Origin: Mitragyna speciosa
Taxonomy: Eukaryota; Streptophyta; Magnoliopsida; Gentianales; Rubiaceae
Reading direction: 5' to 3'
Length of the DNA stretch: 64,000 bases
Assembly: GCA_024721245.1 (NCBI GenBank)
Contig: CM045555.1
Span: 11,720,558 to 11,784,557, forward strand
The first letter of the stretch is position 1, and the number at the start of each line of letters is the position of its first letter. The notes under the pieces are model-generated. The model saw only the letters and a program-made list of their open reading frames with translations. It was not told the origin of the DNA and searched no databases. This document shows positions 1-11,000 of the stretch, piece after piece. The position numbers were made by a program, and so were the translations under genes.

Positions 1-880
1 GGTTTCCCTTCCATATTGATTATTCTATTGCCATATTAGAATTCATGATGAATGACATACAAGGGATCAAAAGGCAAATTTTTCAGTGCTCTCACTCCAA
101 AATTGATACGAATCCTGTGGCAATGATTCCAATCATTCAAGCTTCACCAATGGATATCATCATTCTGTGCAAATTGGAGCTTTCAAAGTGTTCAAGGTAT
201 GGCAACGGAGCATGGGAGATGGCTCATTTAGCATCCACTCAAGGGGCCAAAGGTTGGTGGTCGCGTCTAAGGTCGAAAGTACGAGGTAGAATTTTCAAAG
301 GACAAGACCAGAAGCCAGTTGCTGACGTTCTGATGGAGGCTGCACTCCAGGCCATCCCACGGCCTTTTCCCATGGCCTGGATCAGAACGCGTGCCAAGGC
401 CAGAATTGCTTCTGACCAAGGCCGCCCCGCGGCCTTGCCCGCGGCCTTCATCTACAGTTTGGAATTTTTATTGTTTTAATTAGTTTTAGTTTAATTTATT
501 TAAGTGATATTTAATTTAGAATTTCCATATTTAGTTTTAGGGTTTGTACGCCTATATAAGGCTAACTATCGTCGTTTAGTATTATTGTTATGTTGAATTA
601 TGATTTGATCAATGGAAATTGATTTTCTCCCTTTGAGGGATTTCGTTAGTTCTTGAGATGAGAACTATCTTTGCCTTTTCAAGAGCAATTTTTGAGAGGT
701 TTACTTTATACCTTACGTTCTATTCAACAGGTTTGGGTAGGGTTTAGGGTTTTCCTCTTGTTAGATTCAATCGGTTTCATTCCACAAGGTTGGATTGGGG
801 TCGAGTGATTCAATGAGAGTTTGTATTCTTTGATAATTTGATTTAGATCTGCGGGAGGGTTTGAGTTAGATTATCACCCT
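1..880 (+). mobile_element. LTR-like retroelement fragment, left edge cut by window
   Basis: This stretch looks like part of a plant LTR. It has a GC-rich block (about 330-450) with repeated CCGCGGCC-type inverted motifs, then AT-rich sequence, a TATA-like box at 553-559 and a T-rich leader-like region. An open frame of 144 codons (45-479) crosses the GC-rich block; I recognise no domain in it and do not call it a gene. Solo LTR A is inserted at 880/881, and the sequence appears to resume at 3385 (GATCTTCAAGACGG after the duplicated ACCCT). The family is not recognised and neither end is certain. Confidence 0.4.
553..559 (+). promoter_or_regulatory. TATA-like box in LTR-like fragment
   Basis: TATATAA in the context CCTATATAAGGC, followed by a T-rich leader, as expected of an LTR U3/R boundary. 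Motif evidence only. Confidence 0.3.
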
Positions 881-3384
881 TGTAACACCCTAGAAATGCA
901 CTTACAAGAGACTTTTTTTTTTCTTAGTTAGGGTTAAGTGTTAAACCTTGATTTATTAGTTAGAAGATTTCTTGAGTTAATTAGGTTAATTAGTTAAGAT
1001 TTTCATTTTAAGCAAGAACACTTAAGTACTAAAGTTAGAATAATTTTACTTGAACATTTAATTTATATTAGTGTTTAAATTTTGATTAGTTCATTTTACT
1101 ATTTTCTAGTCTTTTGACTACTTGAATTTTTAGCTCAATTTTATTAAAAAATTTCACTTATTTTCTTGCTTTATTTTCTTTTCCCTTGGCTGAAATTTTT
1201 CTCTCTCTTTTCTTTTTCTCTTGGCCGAAAATTCTTCTCTTTTCTCTTTTCTTTTTTTTGGCCGAAATTCTTTTCTTTTCTTTCTTCTTGTGGCCGGTTC
1301 TCTCTCTCCCTATTTTACTCTCTTTTTGCTTTAATAATTTGTGTCTTATTATTGTTAGTATTAAGTGATTAGAAGTTAATGAGCTCCACCAATCAAATTA
1401 ATTCAAGTAGCTACTCTTGCATTTAAAGACCACCTTTTTGCTTTACTCTTGTGAGGTTTTAATTGGTTAATCATTTTCCCACCTTTTCTTCATTTCTTTT
1501 CCATTTTTCCTAGACTATTTCTTTCTCTTTCTTCTCCCTCTTGGCCGGCCATCCCCTTTCCTCTTCTTCTCTCATTTTTACTCTCAACTTCTTGAAGCTT
1601 AATCACCAAATTTTGGGCAAATCCACCATAGGAAGTGGGCTTCTTTCTTTTCTAACCAAAGTTCTAAGCATATCTAAGGTATTTACCATGAACTTTTCCT
1701 ATTAATTTCATGTTTTAATTAGTTTTATTTGCAATCTTAAACCTAGATTCTTGATATTACTACTTTGAAAACTTAGTTTGAATTGGAGATTTACTTGTTA
1801 GATAAGATGTTCTTGTGGTTAGATAGACTAGTATATGGCCTTTAAACCTTGAAATTTCATGTTTTAGATGTTGTTTGGTTGATGATTCTTGGGGTAAAAT
1901 CCTTGGAATTTAGTGGAATTTTGATTGAATTTGAACTTAAGTTGAATATAAAAGTTGTAGAACTTGTTGAATTGGGTTGGATTGTTGAATTTTCTTGCAG
2001 GGAAAAAATTTGGGTTAGTCCGATTTTAAGGGGGAATGCTGCCGAAATTTTGGTAGAATTAAAAGAAGAAAAATTGACAAGTGAGATTTTAAGCCTAGAA
2101 TGTATTCAATTGAAGGAAATTGAAGTGTAGGAATTTTTAGAAATGATCTAGTGATAGATTAGACTTTCTTAGAATAAGTAAACTCTAAACCCTAGAAACC
2201 CTAAAACCAAAACCCTAGAAATAAGTGGGGTATTTTCTTGAATTTTTCTTACTAAATTTACTAGGATTTTAGTTGAATTTTCATTATATTATTTTCTTTT
2301 AAATTTCAGGGTCCGAAAATGCATCACGACCATTTTACGAGATCTTTTCTTAGGCACTCCAGGTGAGTGTCTTTATGTGTGCATGATGCATGAAATGTTA
2401 TGTTTTAGTTGTAAATATTATGTTGCACTTGCAAATATTATGTGATAAAATGTGCTACTTGAGGAAAGATGTGTACTTTATCGCATCTATTCCGTAATGT
2501 GTTATATGCTTTCACTATTCAACGTGTTACTTGTGTGTGAGACTTCCGTGACTAACTTTATCGTTACTTCACGGATAGTCAACTCGGACAGGCTCGGGAG
2601 GTTATAAGGTGCTGGGTGTTTTAGGGGGTGACGTTCTTTTCCTTTTGAGTTGTGAATCCTCAAAGAGGCCAACTCCGAATTGAACTTTCTTGCGTGTTGG
2701 CCCTCCCAGGTTGAGAGTACTCCCTGGATGTGGTAGCTTGTACGGAGGTTATAAGGTGAATGGTGGTTAGGGCTTGCGTGATTAAAACTAGCATGCTCTT
2801 TGATAAACGACCTGAGCTATTATCTCGGTCTATATGTCATGGTTACATGATCAGTACTTGCTTTTCCTGCGGTTGAGCTTGCTCCCGTAGTTGAGCCTTG
2901 TATCCGTCCTTGATTACTTGATAATTATATTGTTCATATCTTGTTTATTTAACTTATTGATTATTTTATTTACTAAAATAATGAGTTTTTGATATGATTG
3001 CATGACTTGGACATTCACTGGGCTATTATAGCTCATTCCTTTTATTTGTTTTCCTTTACTCAGGTTCCTGAAAAATTAAAGCTGGAACGACTGGTTTTGA
3101 TTATCATAGATGTTTTAGTTATTGTAATAGCCAGACTGCGTTAGGCTATCTTTGTGAAAATCATGTATATTATGACATGTAAACTTTTGATGTGACTTGT
3201 ACCCTTTAAGTAAATAATATGAGTGTATTTTATGTTATTCCATTTTATTTTAGTTTAGTTTATTTATTTTAAGTTAAGTACGCTCGGATGTTTGCCTGAG
3301 TGCATGATTCGAGTCCTGGCGAGAGCTAGGCAGGCAGTCGGCTAAGCCCTTTGGTGCGCCTTTGGGTAAGGTGGGGCTGTCACA
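881..3384 (+). mobile_element. Solo LTR A, Tekay/Del-type family (2504 bp)
   Basis: It begins TGTAACACCCTAGAAAT and ends GGGGCTGTCACA, with the TG...CA termini of an LTR. The 5 bp on each side are identical (ACCCT at 876-880 and 3385-3389), so it is an insertion left as a solo LTR with no internal region. Its sequence is collinear with copies B-F, including a block near 2190-2220 with AAACCCTA-like motifs, a TTTCAG...GTGAGT block around 2310-2363, and an end block with CTAAGCCCTTTGGTGCGCC. A 93-codon open frame (1849-2130) also occurs in copy D; see findings. Confidence 0.9.
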
Positions 3385-3994
3385 ACCCTGATCTTCAAGA
3401 CGGTCCTTTGGGGACGTTCATGTGACACACGAGAAGGGAGACCAACCTGGATCATGTCAAAAATGGTTGTAAAAAATGTGTATTTTGTTCGATTGTAAAG
3501 GGTTACTTGTTGATTTCTAAACTAAATTTTCATGCATTTTCTTATAATGGCATTCATTGTATAGAAAGTTGTCAAGTTAGTGCATGTAAAATTTTCTTTT
3601 TAACAAGTTGTTTTCAAAGTGATTGTTGTTGTTTTCATTGAATTTGGAACAAAAGCAAAGACAATCATAAGTTTATAGGAAAGTGGAAATGTACAGAATA
3701 AGTGGAAGGACTATTAGGTAGGTGTGGTCTAAATTGTGAATCAAATTCCATAGAATCCAGAAGCTAGTTGAATGGACAGTGAGAAGCTATAGCAGCGATT
3801 CAGGGGAGCAATCTCATGTTTATATGAATTGACAAAATCAAAGGACTGCATAGTGGTGGCATTGTTTTGATTAACAGTTGTTTTCTATTTGCCGGTGGAA
3901 TTACATTATCATTATATCATGCCTTATCAAAGATTGAGAAGCAGGGCAAGATTTTAGTGGATAATGTTTATACTAGGGTGAATCTTGGAAAGAT

Positions 3995-4330
3995 GGGCTT
4001 CAAATCGATTTTGTAATCATTTTTATTCAAATCTTGATTTGACTGATTTCAAATTGATTTGATACTGCATACTAAGGCAAAGTTTTTGGGAAAAATAAAT
4101 TTCAAATTGATTTTTCAATGGTTTATACTGGTCCAAATCTTGATTGAATTGATTTCAAATTGATTTGATACTGCATACTGGGGCAAATTTTTCGAAAAAA
4201 TAAATTTCAAATTGATTTTTCAATGGTTTATAATGGTCCAAATCTTGATTGAATTGATTTTAAATTGATTTGATGCGGCATACCAAGGCAAATTTTGTAA
4301 AAAAATTGATGGATTTCAAATTAATTTGGA
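3995..4330 (+). repeat. Tandem repeat, ~105-bp unit, about 3 copies
   Basis: The phrase GATACTGCAT (third copy GATGCGGCA) recurs at 4061, 4167 and 4272, each followed by GGCAAA...AAATTTCAAATTGA-like text and TCAATGGTTTATA. The period is 105-106 bp. Reverse-complement relatives of the AAATTGATTT motif occur at 31300-31450. Confidence 0.75.
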
Positions 4331-4954
4331 TGTTGTTTTTGCTTTAAAATTTTCAATGGTACGCACCAGTGTTCTCATTCTTTGGAATAATTTTTGAGGA
4401 AAATTGGTTAATCAAGAGGAAGGTGACATAAACTTTTTACTCCACTTTTTATCATGTAGAAATTCATTTTGCTACTCAATTTTTTCAAATTTTGTCACCA
4501 TATTCTATTGGAAAAAAATTTCTTTCGCTTTCTTCTTTCAAAAAAAAATCCTTTTGCTTTCTTCTTTCAACAAAAAAAAAAAAAAAGACAAAAGCAAAAA
4601 AAAAAAAAAAAAACAAAACGAAACAAAAATAAAGAAGAAAAGAGAGGAATAGTTGATAAGAGGTTTTTCGTCACTCCGCATTTTATCCATCCTAGCAAAC
4701 CAAAATCATGTATTTGTCTAGCAAATTGAACATCTTTTATGTCTACTTTTCCAAGTCTGGCAACCTAGACTCTGCATTTTCATTCACCCTAATAGCCTAG
4801 GGTTCATGCATGTTATTTTAATTTTTCCAAATTTGGTAGCATAGACTTTGCATTTTCATTGAGTCCAGTAAACTAGGATCATGCATTTATGCATTTGTCC
4901 AACAGCTTGGATCTCGTCATCATGTTTGTCTTTTATAAATCTACATTTATCTAG

Positions 4955-5040
4955 CACTTGTTAGCATATTACATGTTGTTTGATTTCTCCAGCAACTCAC
5001 TTGTTAGCATATTACATGTTGTTTGATTTCTCCAGCAATT
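4955..5040 (+). repeat. Direct duplication, 43-bp unit, 2 copies
   Basis: CACTTGTTAGCATATTACAT followed by GTTGTTTGATTTCTCCAGCA occurs at 4955 and again at 4998 with no visible change until the last few bases. It is a recent local duplication within the repeat-rich 3' region. Confidence 0.85.
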
Positions 5041-5044
5041 CTAA

Positions 5045-5614
5045 TTTTCGGTAGTTCCAATCCATAGCATTGAAAACCGCATTTTAAATTCAGTCATTTT
5101 AATTCCACTTTCTAGTAGTTCCAATCCATAGCATTGGAAGCTGTGTTTTAAATTCAGTCATTTTCATTTCAGTTTCTGGTAGTTCCAATGCTGTCATTTT
5201 GATTTCAGTTTCTGGTAGTTCCAATGCATAGCATTGGAAGCCACGTTTTAAATTCAGTCATTTTAATTTTAATTTCAATTTTTGATAATTCCAATCCATA
5301 GCATTGGAAACCGCGTTCAAATTCAGTCATTCAATTTCAATTTTTGATAGTTCCAATCAGTAGCATTGGAAACTGCATTTTAAATTTAGTCATTTAAATT
5401 CTAGTTTTCGGTAGTTCCAATCAGTAGCATTGGAAGCCGTGTTTTAAATTCAGTCATTTCAATTTCAGTTTCCAATAGTTCCAGCCTGTAGCATTGCAAG
5501 CTGCATTTTAAATTTAGTCATTTCAATTCCAACTTCCGGTAGTTCCAATCCGTAGTATTGGAAGCCGCGTTTTAAATTCAGTCATTTCAATTCTAGTTTC
5601 TGGTAGTTCCAATC
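5045..5614 (+). repeat. Degenerate tandem array, ~65-bp unit, about 9-10 copies
   Basis: Each unit contains GTAGTTCCAATCCATAGCAT, then TGGAAGCCGCGTTTTAAATT, then CAGTCATTT and a T-rich spacer. Units are mostly 62-70 bp, with one shortened unit near 5180. The array is interrupted by the solo LTR at 5615 and resumes at 7382. Confidence 0.8.
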
Positions 5615-7381
5615 TTTTAGTGTATGTCCTAAAACCAAGGTGGTTTAAGGCTCTTTTGTGCTTACACTTATTTTTGTTATATTATACATGTGGCATTTTT
5701 CTTTATCATCTATACTTGTATTTCCATGTTATTCGTTTGTTTGATAAAGTCTTTAGAATATTGACTATGTATTAGAGATTTTAAATGTTACAATTATAAG
5801 ACTCTAGTACATAAAGTCATTCTTAAATATCCCTAGTCATAGTATTAATGAGATTGGACATTATTGATACAGATGGACTAGTACATACTTTGCCTCTACT
5901 TATGGTAAGTAGCAGTTGATCTCATAGACTATGGTCTACATGATACCTAAGTTGGTATGTGGATGCTTGTTTGAGAACAAGTTCATTGGATTGATCTGCC
6001 AAGAGTTTTCAACTATAGTGCCAATGGTTGAACTCTTAATGCCAATGGTATAAATGATCCTTTGACTTGAGATTACCATAGTATCTTGAGTGTGAATTGC
6101 TATACTTTGGCTCTATTCCTCGGTGCTCGTAAAAGAGTAGCCCATTGATAGAGGTTGGGTATAGTTTGAACCATGGAAGATAGTGATTAATCAATATAGG
6201 ATTCACCACTCCTTAATAGGAGAGTATATCCCTTTATGGCCACTTGTTGGAAATATTAACTCATAAATCTTCTGCAGAAGTGATAGTATAACTTGAAAGT
6301 AGTTTCAAGATTATACATCATGGAGAGTTATATTTCTGGAACAAGAAAATATAAATTAGTCCTTTAAAAGTGTGCACTATACTTTTTAGACTAATTGGGA
6401 TATAGCGTGATGAAAGGATATTAATTACACAGTAACACTATCATTGATGGGTATAATCTACCATATCACTTTTCTATTCACTTGGGTGGTCATGATTCAT
6501 TGCTAGACGCTACTCATGATCTATAAGTACAAATTAATTAACTGCAAATTAATGATAAATTAAAGTGTTTAATTTATCTAGCTCTTAATTGATTAATTAA
6601 TGAGTTATAATTTGTACTTATTGCCAATGTGAATGGAACCTAATGGATCACACACATAAAGAACATAATCTTTGGTTTAAAATATAATTAAGATAAGTAT
6701 GAGATACTTTTGGGGTTAATTTATGAGATAAATTAACTTAAAGAACTTATTTATAAATATTTCAAGTCTTGAAGGAAATTAGTTTCCTAAAAGAAATAAA
6801 GTAACTACTTGGTTTCCTTATGTAATAGAATTCCTAAAGGAGAAGGATTAGCTTAAGGTAAGTTACCTAAACCTTTTTAGTTTCCAATTTCCTTTATTTC
6901 CTAAAAGACTAGAATACTTCGTCTATAAATAGGTTCATGCTTTGACTCTTGAATTATTATTGCAACACAAAAGAAAAACTAGTGAGAGAAGAATTCCAAA
7001 AGGAAGAAACACCACTTTCTCTCTCCTCTTTGGTGTCTCTCTCTCTCTCCTCTCCCTAATTGTTAGGCTTTTTCTTCTCTTGTGTTCTTAATTAATTCAA
7101 GGGAGCTAGCACTCAAAAGCCAAAGCAAGCAGGCCTTCAAAGTTCCCAAAGAAGTTGTTCGTGTGGATATCATTAGAGGCTCGACGGTTGGAGGGCTTTT
7201 TGCGGTAGATCTTACCTCTTCATCGAAGGATCTTTGCCATAGAAGCATAAAAAATCTTTTGTGCTTAAGTTAATTCTTGTGCAAACCCCCTTATAATCAA
7301 ATAGATATATCAAAGAGATCTATAGTTAAGGTAACAAAATTTTTATTTTTTCCGCTGCGTTACCTGTGTTATTACCTTACA
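5615..7381 (+). mobile_element. Solo LTR, 1.77-kb family, copy 1 (probably Copia-type)
   Basis: Flanked by identical CAATC at 5610-5614 and 7382-7386, which are halves of one array unit. On the + strand it runs from TTTTAGTGTATGTCC to ATTACCTTACA. The partner copy (17556-19329, other strand) shows the intact start TGTTAGTGTATGCCC, so the first bases here are mutated. A TATA box (6924-6930) is followed by a CT-rich leader and, near the end, a conserved TTCCGCTGCGTTACC block. Together these mark a solo LTR of about 1767 bp. No coding potential. Superfamily assignment is a guess from its terminal sequence. Confidence 0.8.
6924..6930 (+). promoter_or_regulatory. TATA box of 1.77-kb LTR copy 1
   Basis: TATAAAT in GTCTATAAATAGGTTCATGC, upstream of a CT-rich stretch, consistent with an LTR U3 promoter. 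Copy 2 has the equivalent on the - strand near 18000-18010. Confidence 0.5.
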
Positions 7382-7515
7382 CAATCCATAGCATTGAAAA
7401 CCACATTTTAAATTTAGTTATTTTAATTCAGTTTTCGGCAAAAGATCCAATCCATAGGCATTGGGTGCCGCACTTTAAATTCACTTATTTTTATTTCAGT
7501 TGATTCCAACTCGTT
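7382..7515 (+). repeat. Remainder of the ~65-bp tandem array after the LTR insertion
   Basis: Two more degenerate units (ATCCATAGCATTG and ATCCATAGGCATTGG, each followed by TTTAAATT-like text) continue the array at 5045-5614. The TSD CAATC opens this segment. Confidence 0.7.
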
Positions 7516-7965
7516 CCTTGGATACCAAGTTTTATTTCGATTGCATGTTTAATTTTCAATTAAGCATTTATGATCTTCATTTGTCATCTTTAGCCTTAGT
7601 CATCTTATATGTCTGCTTACTTTTCTATTTATTCCTTTGTCTTAAAAAAAAAAAAGGTAGTGTATTTCAATTTTAAAGCATTAGTTGTTGCCATGCTCAT
7701 CTTTATATGATTGTTCATCTAGTTTTCATTTGTATATTTCATATTGATTTTTTTTGTCCTTTTCTGAACTACGTTTGACCTGATTCTCTTCACCGAGATA
7801 TGTAGGCAGCTTCTAGAGAGCCCGATCATTTATTTCTACATTCTTACAATCATCTGCTTACATTTGGTACCATGCAAATATTGCATATGTCTAGATGGGA
7901 CCATTTCAGTTTCTTGTTTGTGTTTGGTATATAGGTGAGTCCAAATTTGGTATTGTATACGTCTT

Positions 7966-8006
7966 TGTCTGGAACCTCTACGGGCTTCCAACAAAGAAAG
8001 GCAAGC
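7966..8006 (+). other. 3' end of internal region next to LTR, with purine-rich tract
   Basis: GTCTTTGTCTGGAACCTC, then ACAAAGAAAGGCAAGC, directly precedes the LTR start TGTAGACACC at 8007. The reverse complement of 29113-29150 reads almost the same, with GGAAGGGCAAAC before TGTAGACATC. This supports a polypurine-tract region at an internal/LTR junction. Confidence 0.55.
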
Positions 8007-8738
8007 TGTAGACACCAAATTTTGACACACCCTTTAGTTTTTTTAATATTTTTAGGTACTTTTACATTTTCAGGGTTCAATTGCAATTTTTGTGTATATT
8101 ATGACTAATAAGTGCTATCAGGGGCAAAATGGTAATTTTAGCATACAAATACCTTTTAGTTTTATTTTAATTTCTAAATTTGCATTTTTATATTTTTTAA
8201 TCATGTTTCTAATTTTAATGATTTATTGGAGTCATTTGCTATGTGTTTGAAATTTTGGTTTTTTTAAGTTAATATCACATTTTTCAATGTATCCTTTTTA
8301 TTAGAATTTTCGTGTAAAAGATTATATATATGCATTTTATATATTCATAGATTTTCTATAAAAATTTCATGATTTTTAGAGGTCGTTTGATATTTATTTA
8401 ATTTTTGTATTTTTTTTTTAATCAAGGGCACGTTTTCTAAACACACGTTAATGTTAAAGTCTTCGAGCAAAAAAATTTAGTATATGTACTTTGTGAGATA
8501 ATTGTATTTTTTTGTGTAAAATTTTAGTAATTAAAAGTAATTTAATATTTTCACATTTTTTGTAAATTTTGTGACGTGTGACACGTTTTCCAATGTTCCA
8601 TCAATGTTGAATTTTTACAATGAATTTTCCTTTTTTGAGTATTTTTTAATTTTAGCAAGTTTCTTTAATTTTAAAGAGTCCACTTTTGATTTAATTTGAT
8701 TTTTCTTAATTTAATTTTATTCTATTTTCCTCCCCCCC
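8007..8738 (+). mobile_element. Tat/Ogre-like 3' LTR, + strand, segment 1 of 5
   Basis: Starts TGTAGACACCAAATTTTGAC, matching the - strand LTR edge at 29112. The LTR is cut into segments 8007-8738, 16375-16840, 20858-21661, 22667-24897 and 27401 to about 27520 by element B, solo LTRs C, G and D, each with its own target duplication. With the insertions subtracted, about 4.35 kb of LTR remains and the last ~0.6 kb is missing. The alternative full LTR of this type, on the - strand between 51973 and 63824, nets about 4.9 kb, which fits. This segment is AT-rich with a GGGGCAAAATGGTAATTTT phrase typical of these LTRs. No coding sequence. Confidence 0.65.
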
Positions 8739-10986
8739 TGTAACATCCTAGAAATTCATGCCAAAACCATTTATTTTGTATTATGTTCATTAGAAAAAAA
8801 AATTTTGAAGGGCCCAAATTAGTGAAAAAATAGTAAGGAATGATTTTCTATTTTTCTAGCATGTTGTACCATTTCCTTTAAGAGTTGTACCAAGAAGTCT
8901 TGCAAGATTAAATATAAGATAAGTGACAAAAATCTCTTCTACTTACACTTGGCCAAGTGGAGATTAATTTGCAAGAAAGTCAAGTTTTACTTTTTGTTTT
9001 GTCTTGCTTTGATTGGTCCAGCTTTTTCTCCATTCTTTTCCATTTCTTTTCTTCTTTACTTAGGCATTTTTTCTCTCTTTTTCTTCTTCTCAAAACCGGC
9101 CCTTCTTCTCCCTCTTTTCTCTCCATTTTCTTTCATTTTCTTGGAGCTTTTACATCCATTTAATCACTTTTCATCCATAGAAATTGAGTTGATTTTCCTC
9201 CTAAGCAACAATCTTGTCTTACTAAAAGTATTTCCCAAGAACTTCTCTTCTTATTTCAAGTATAAATTCATAGTTTTGTAGCTTTTAAACCATGTCTTTA
9301 ATGTTAAGTATGATTTATTTTAGCCATGAAATATGAAGTTTTCTTCCATGAATATGAGATTTATGAACTTGTATGACTTGTAGATAGTGAATTAAACTTG
9401 AAATGGCATGATTTAGGTTTGATTTGGTTGAAGAACTTGGAGTAGTTTATGTGGTTTTGTGATGAATTTGGGTGAAATTGAAGTGAGTTTGATGTGAAAT
9501 TGGTAGAACTACTTGAGATTGGGTTGTTTGGATGTTTTTCTTGCAGGTTTAAAATTTTGGGTTAGTCCGATTATAGGGGAAGTGCTACCGAAATTTCGGT
9601 AAAACCTAAGAAATAAAAGTGAATAGGCTATGATTTAGAGTTTTATAAGCTGTAATTTAGTGATTTAAACGTGCAGAAATTTTTGTAGACGAACCATTAG
9701 TGAATTAAACCTTTCCGAGCGAAACTCTAAAAGTTAGAAAACCCTAATTTTGAAAACCCTAAACCCTAGGGTAAAACCCTAAACTCCAAAACCCTAAAAA
9801 TTTAACCCTAGAAAGACTTAGGGTATTTCTTGAATTTCCTTATAAAATTTCTTAGATTTTAATCAGGTTTTTATACGATTATTTTTTTCTCGTGAATTTC
9901 AGGATCCGCAAGAGAGACCCAACCTTATCGCGAGATATTTTCTTAGGCTTCAGGTGAGTGTTCTTACGTGTGCATGATGCATGAAATGCCATGTAATATT
10001 TGACATTATTATTTCGATGCATGAAATGATATGTTATACTTGACATGATTATCTAATGAAATGTGTTACTTGAGGAAGGATGTGTACTTTATCGCATCTA
10101 TTCTGCAATGTGTTACATGCTTTCACTATTATATGTGTTATTTGTGATTGAGACTTCCGTGACTAACTTCCCCGTTATTTCACGGTTAGTCAACCCATTC
10201 ATGAGTTGGAGGTTATAAGGTGCTGGGTGTTTTAGGGCGTGTTGTTCTTTCCCCAAATGAGTTGAATTCCTCTACGAGGCCAACTCCGGATTGAACTATC
10301 TTGCTTGTTGGCCCTTCCAAGGTTGAGATTACTCCCTGGATGTGGTAGCCTGTACGGAGGTTATAAGGTGAATGGTGGTTAGGGTTCTTGCGTGATAATA
10401 CTGGCCTGACCTTTGATAAAGACCTTGAGCTATTATCTCGGTCCGAACGTCTTGGTTACATGTTCAGTACTTGCTACTTCTGCGGTTGAGCTTACTCCCG
10501 TAGTTGAGCCCCGTATCCGCCATTGACTACTTGTTAATTAAAATGTTCATATATTGTTTATTTAACTTGTCAAATATTTTATCGAATAAAATCAGTATTT
10601 TACTGGTATGGTTGCATGACTTGAGCACTCACTGGGCTATTATAGCTCATCCCATTTATTTGTTTTCTTTAACCAAGTTTCCCAAAATACTAAAGCTGGA
10701 AAAGCTGATTTTTGGACATTGTACATGTTTCGTTTTGTGTATTTTGTTAGCCACTTGTTTAGGCTATTCATTGTCCATACTGTGTAAATTTTAGTGTGTA
10801 AAACCCTTTTGTAATACTTGTACTTCAAATGAATTTTATGAATATATTCCTTTATGAATGTGTTTTATTTTGCATTAATTATGTGTACGTATTGAGCGAG
10901 TGTGTGATTCGAGTCCTAGGCGAGAGCTAGGCAGGCAGTCCGCTAAGCCCTTTGGTGCGCCTCTGGGTAAGGATGGGGCTGTCACA
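8739..10986 (+). repeat. 5' LTR of element B
   Basis: TGTAACATCCTAGAAATTC to GGGGCTGTCACA, 2248 bp. It contains a 16-bp palindrome TACCGAAATTTCGGTA (9586-9601), a telomere-like CCCTAAA cluster (about 9745-9800), a TTTCAG-51 bp-GTGAGT block (9903-9953) and GGCTATTATAGCTCATCCC near 10636. All are shared with the other family copies. Confidence 0.9.
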
Positions 10987-10988
10987 GG

Positions 10989-11000
10989 TGGTATCAGAGC
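10989..11000 (+). other. Primer binding site (initiator tRNA-Met type) of element B
   Basis: TGGTATCAGAGC begins two bases after the LTR end. This is the standard plant retrotransposon sequence complementary to the 3' end of initiator tRNA-Met. Confidence 0.9.

Larger units (their letters stand above)
3390..8006 (+). mobile_element. 3' internal (non-coding) region of a + strand Tat/Ogre-like element
   Basis: This sequence lies just upstream of the LTR starting at 8007. It has no coding sequence but carries tandem repeats (105-bp units at 3995-4330, 43-bp duplication at 4955-5040, ~65-bp array at 5045-5614 and 7382-7515), as is typical between pol and the 3' LTR in Tat/Ogre elements. Its last ~40 bp match, on the other strand, the sequence next to the LTR edge at 29112. 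Phrases such as TTTCAAATTGATTTG recur in the - strand element near 31300. The left limit is unclear; about 3385-3470 may still belong to the fragment interrupted by A. A-rich runs occupy 4510-4645. The 1.77-kb LTR at 5615-7381 is a later insertion. Confidence 0.55.

Noticed and set aside
1166..1372. Phe/Ser/Leu-rich frames in Tekay-type LTRs (also 8949-9281, 26869-27157, 54352-54594)
   Set aside because: They follow the CT-rich part of the LTR and recur in each copy; composition, not protein conservation, explains them.
9740..9815. CCCTAAA runs as an interstitial telomere tract
   Set aside because: Only a few irregular motifs, at the same place in every copy of one LTR family, so they are part of the LTR rather than a telomere remnant.
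10504..10794. Frame in the B 5' LTR that recurs in the B 3' LTR and C (15997, 20397)
   Set aside because: Repeated because the LTR is repeated; frame ends and lengths differ between copies and no domain is seen.
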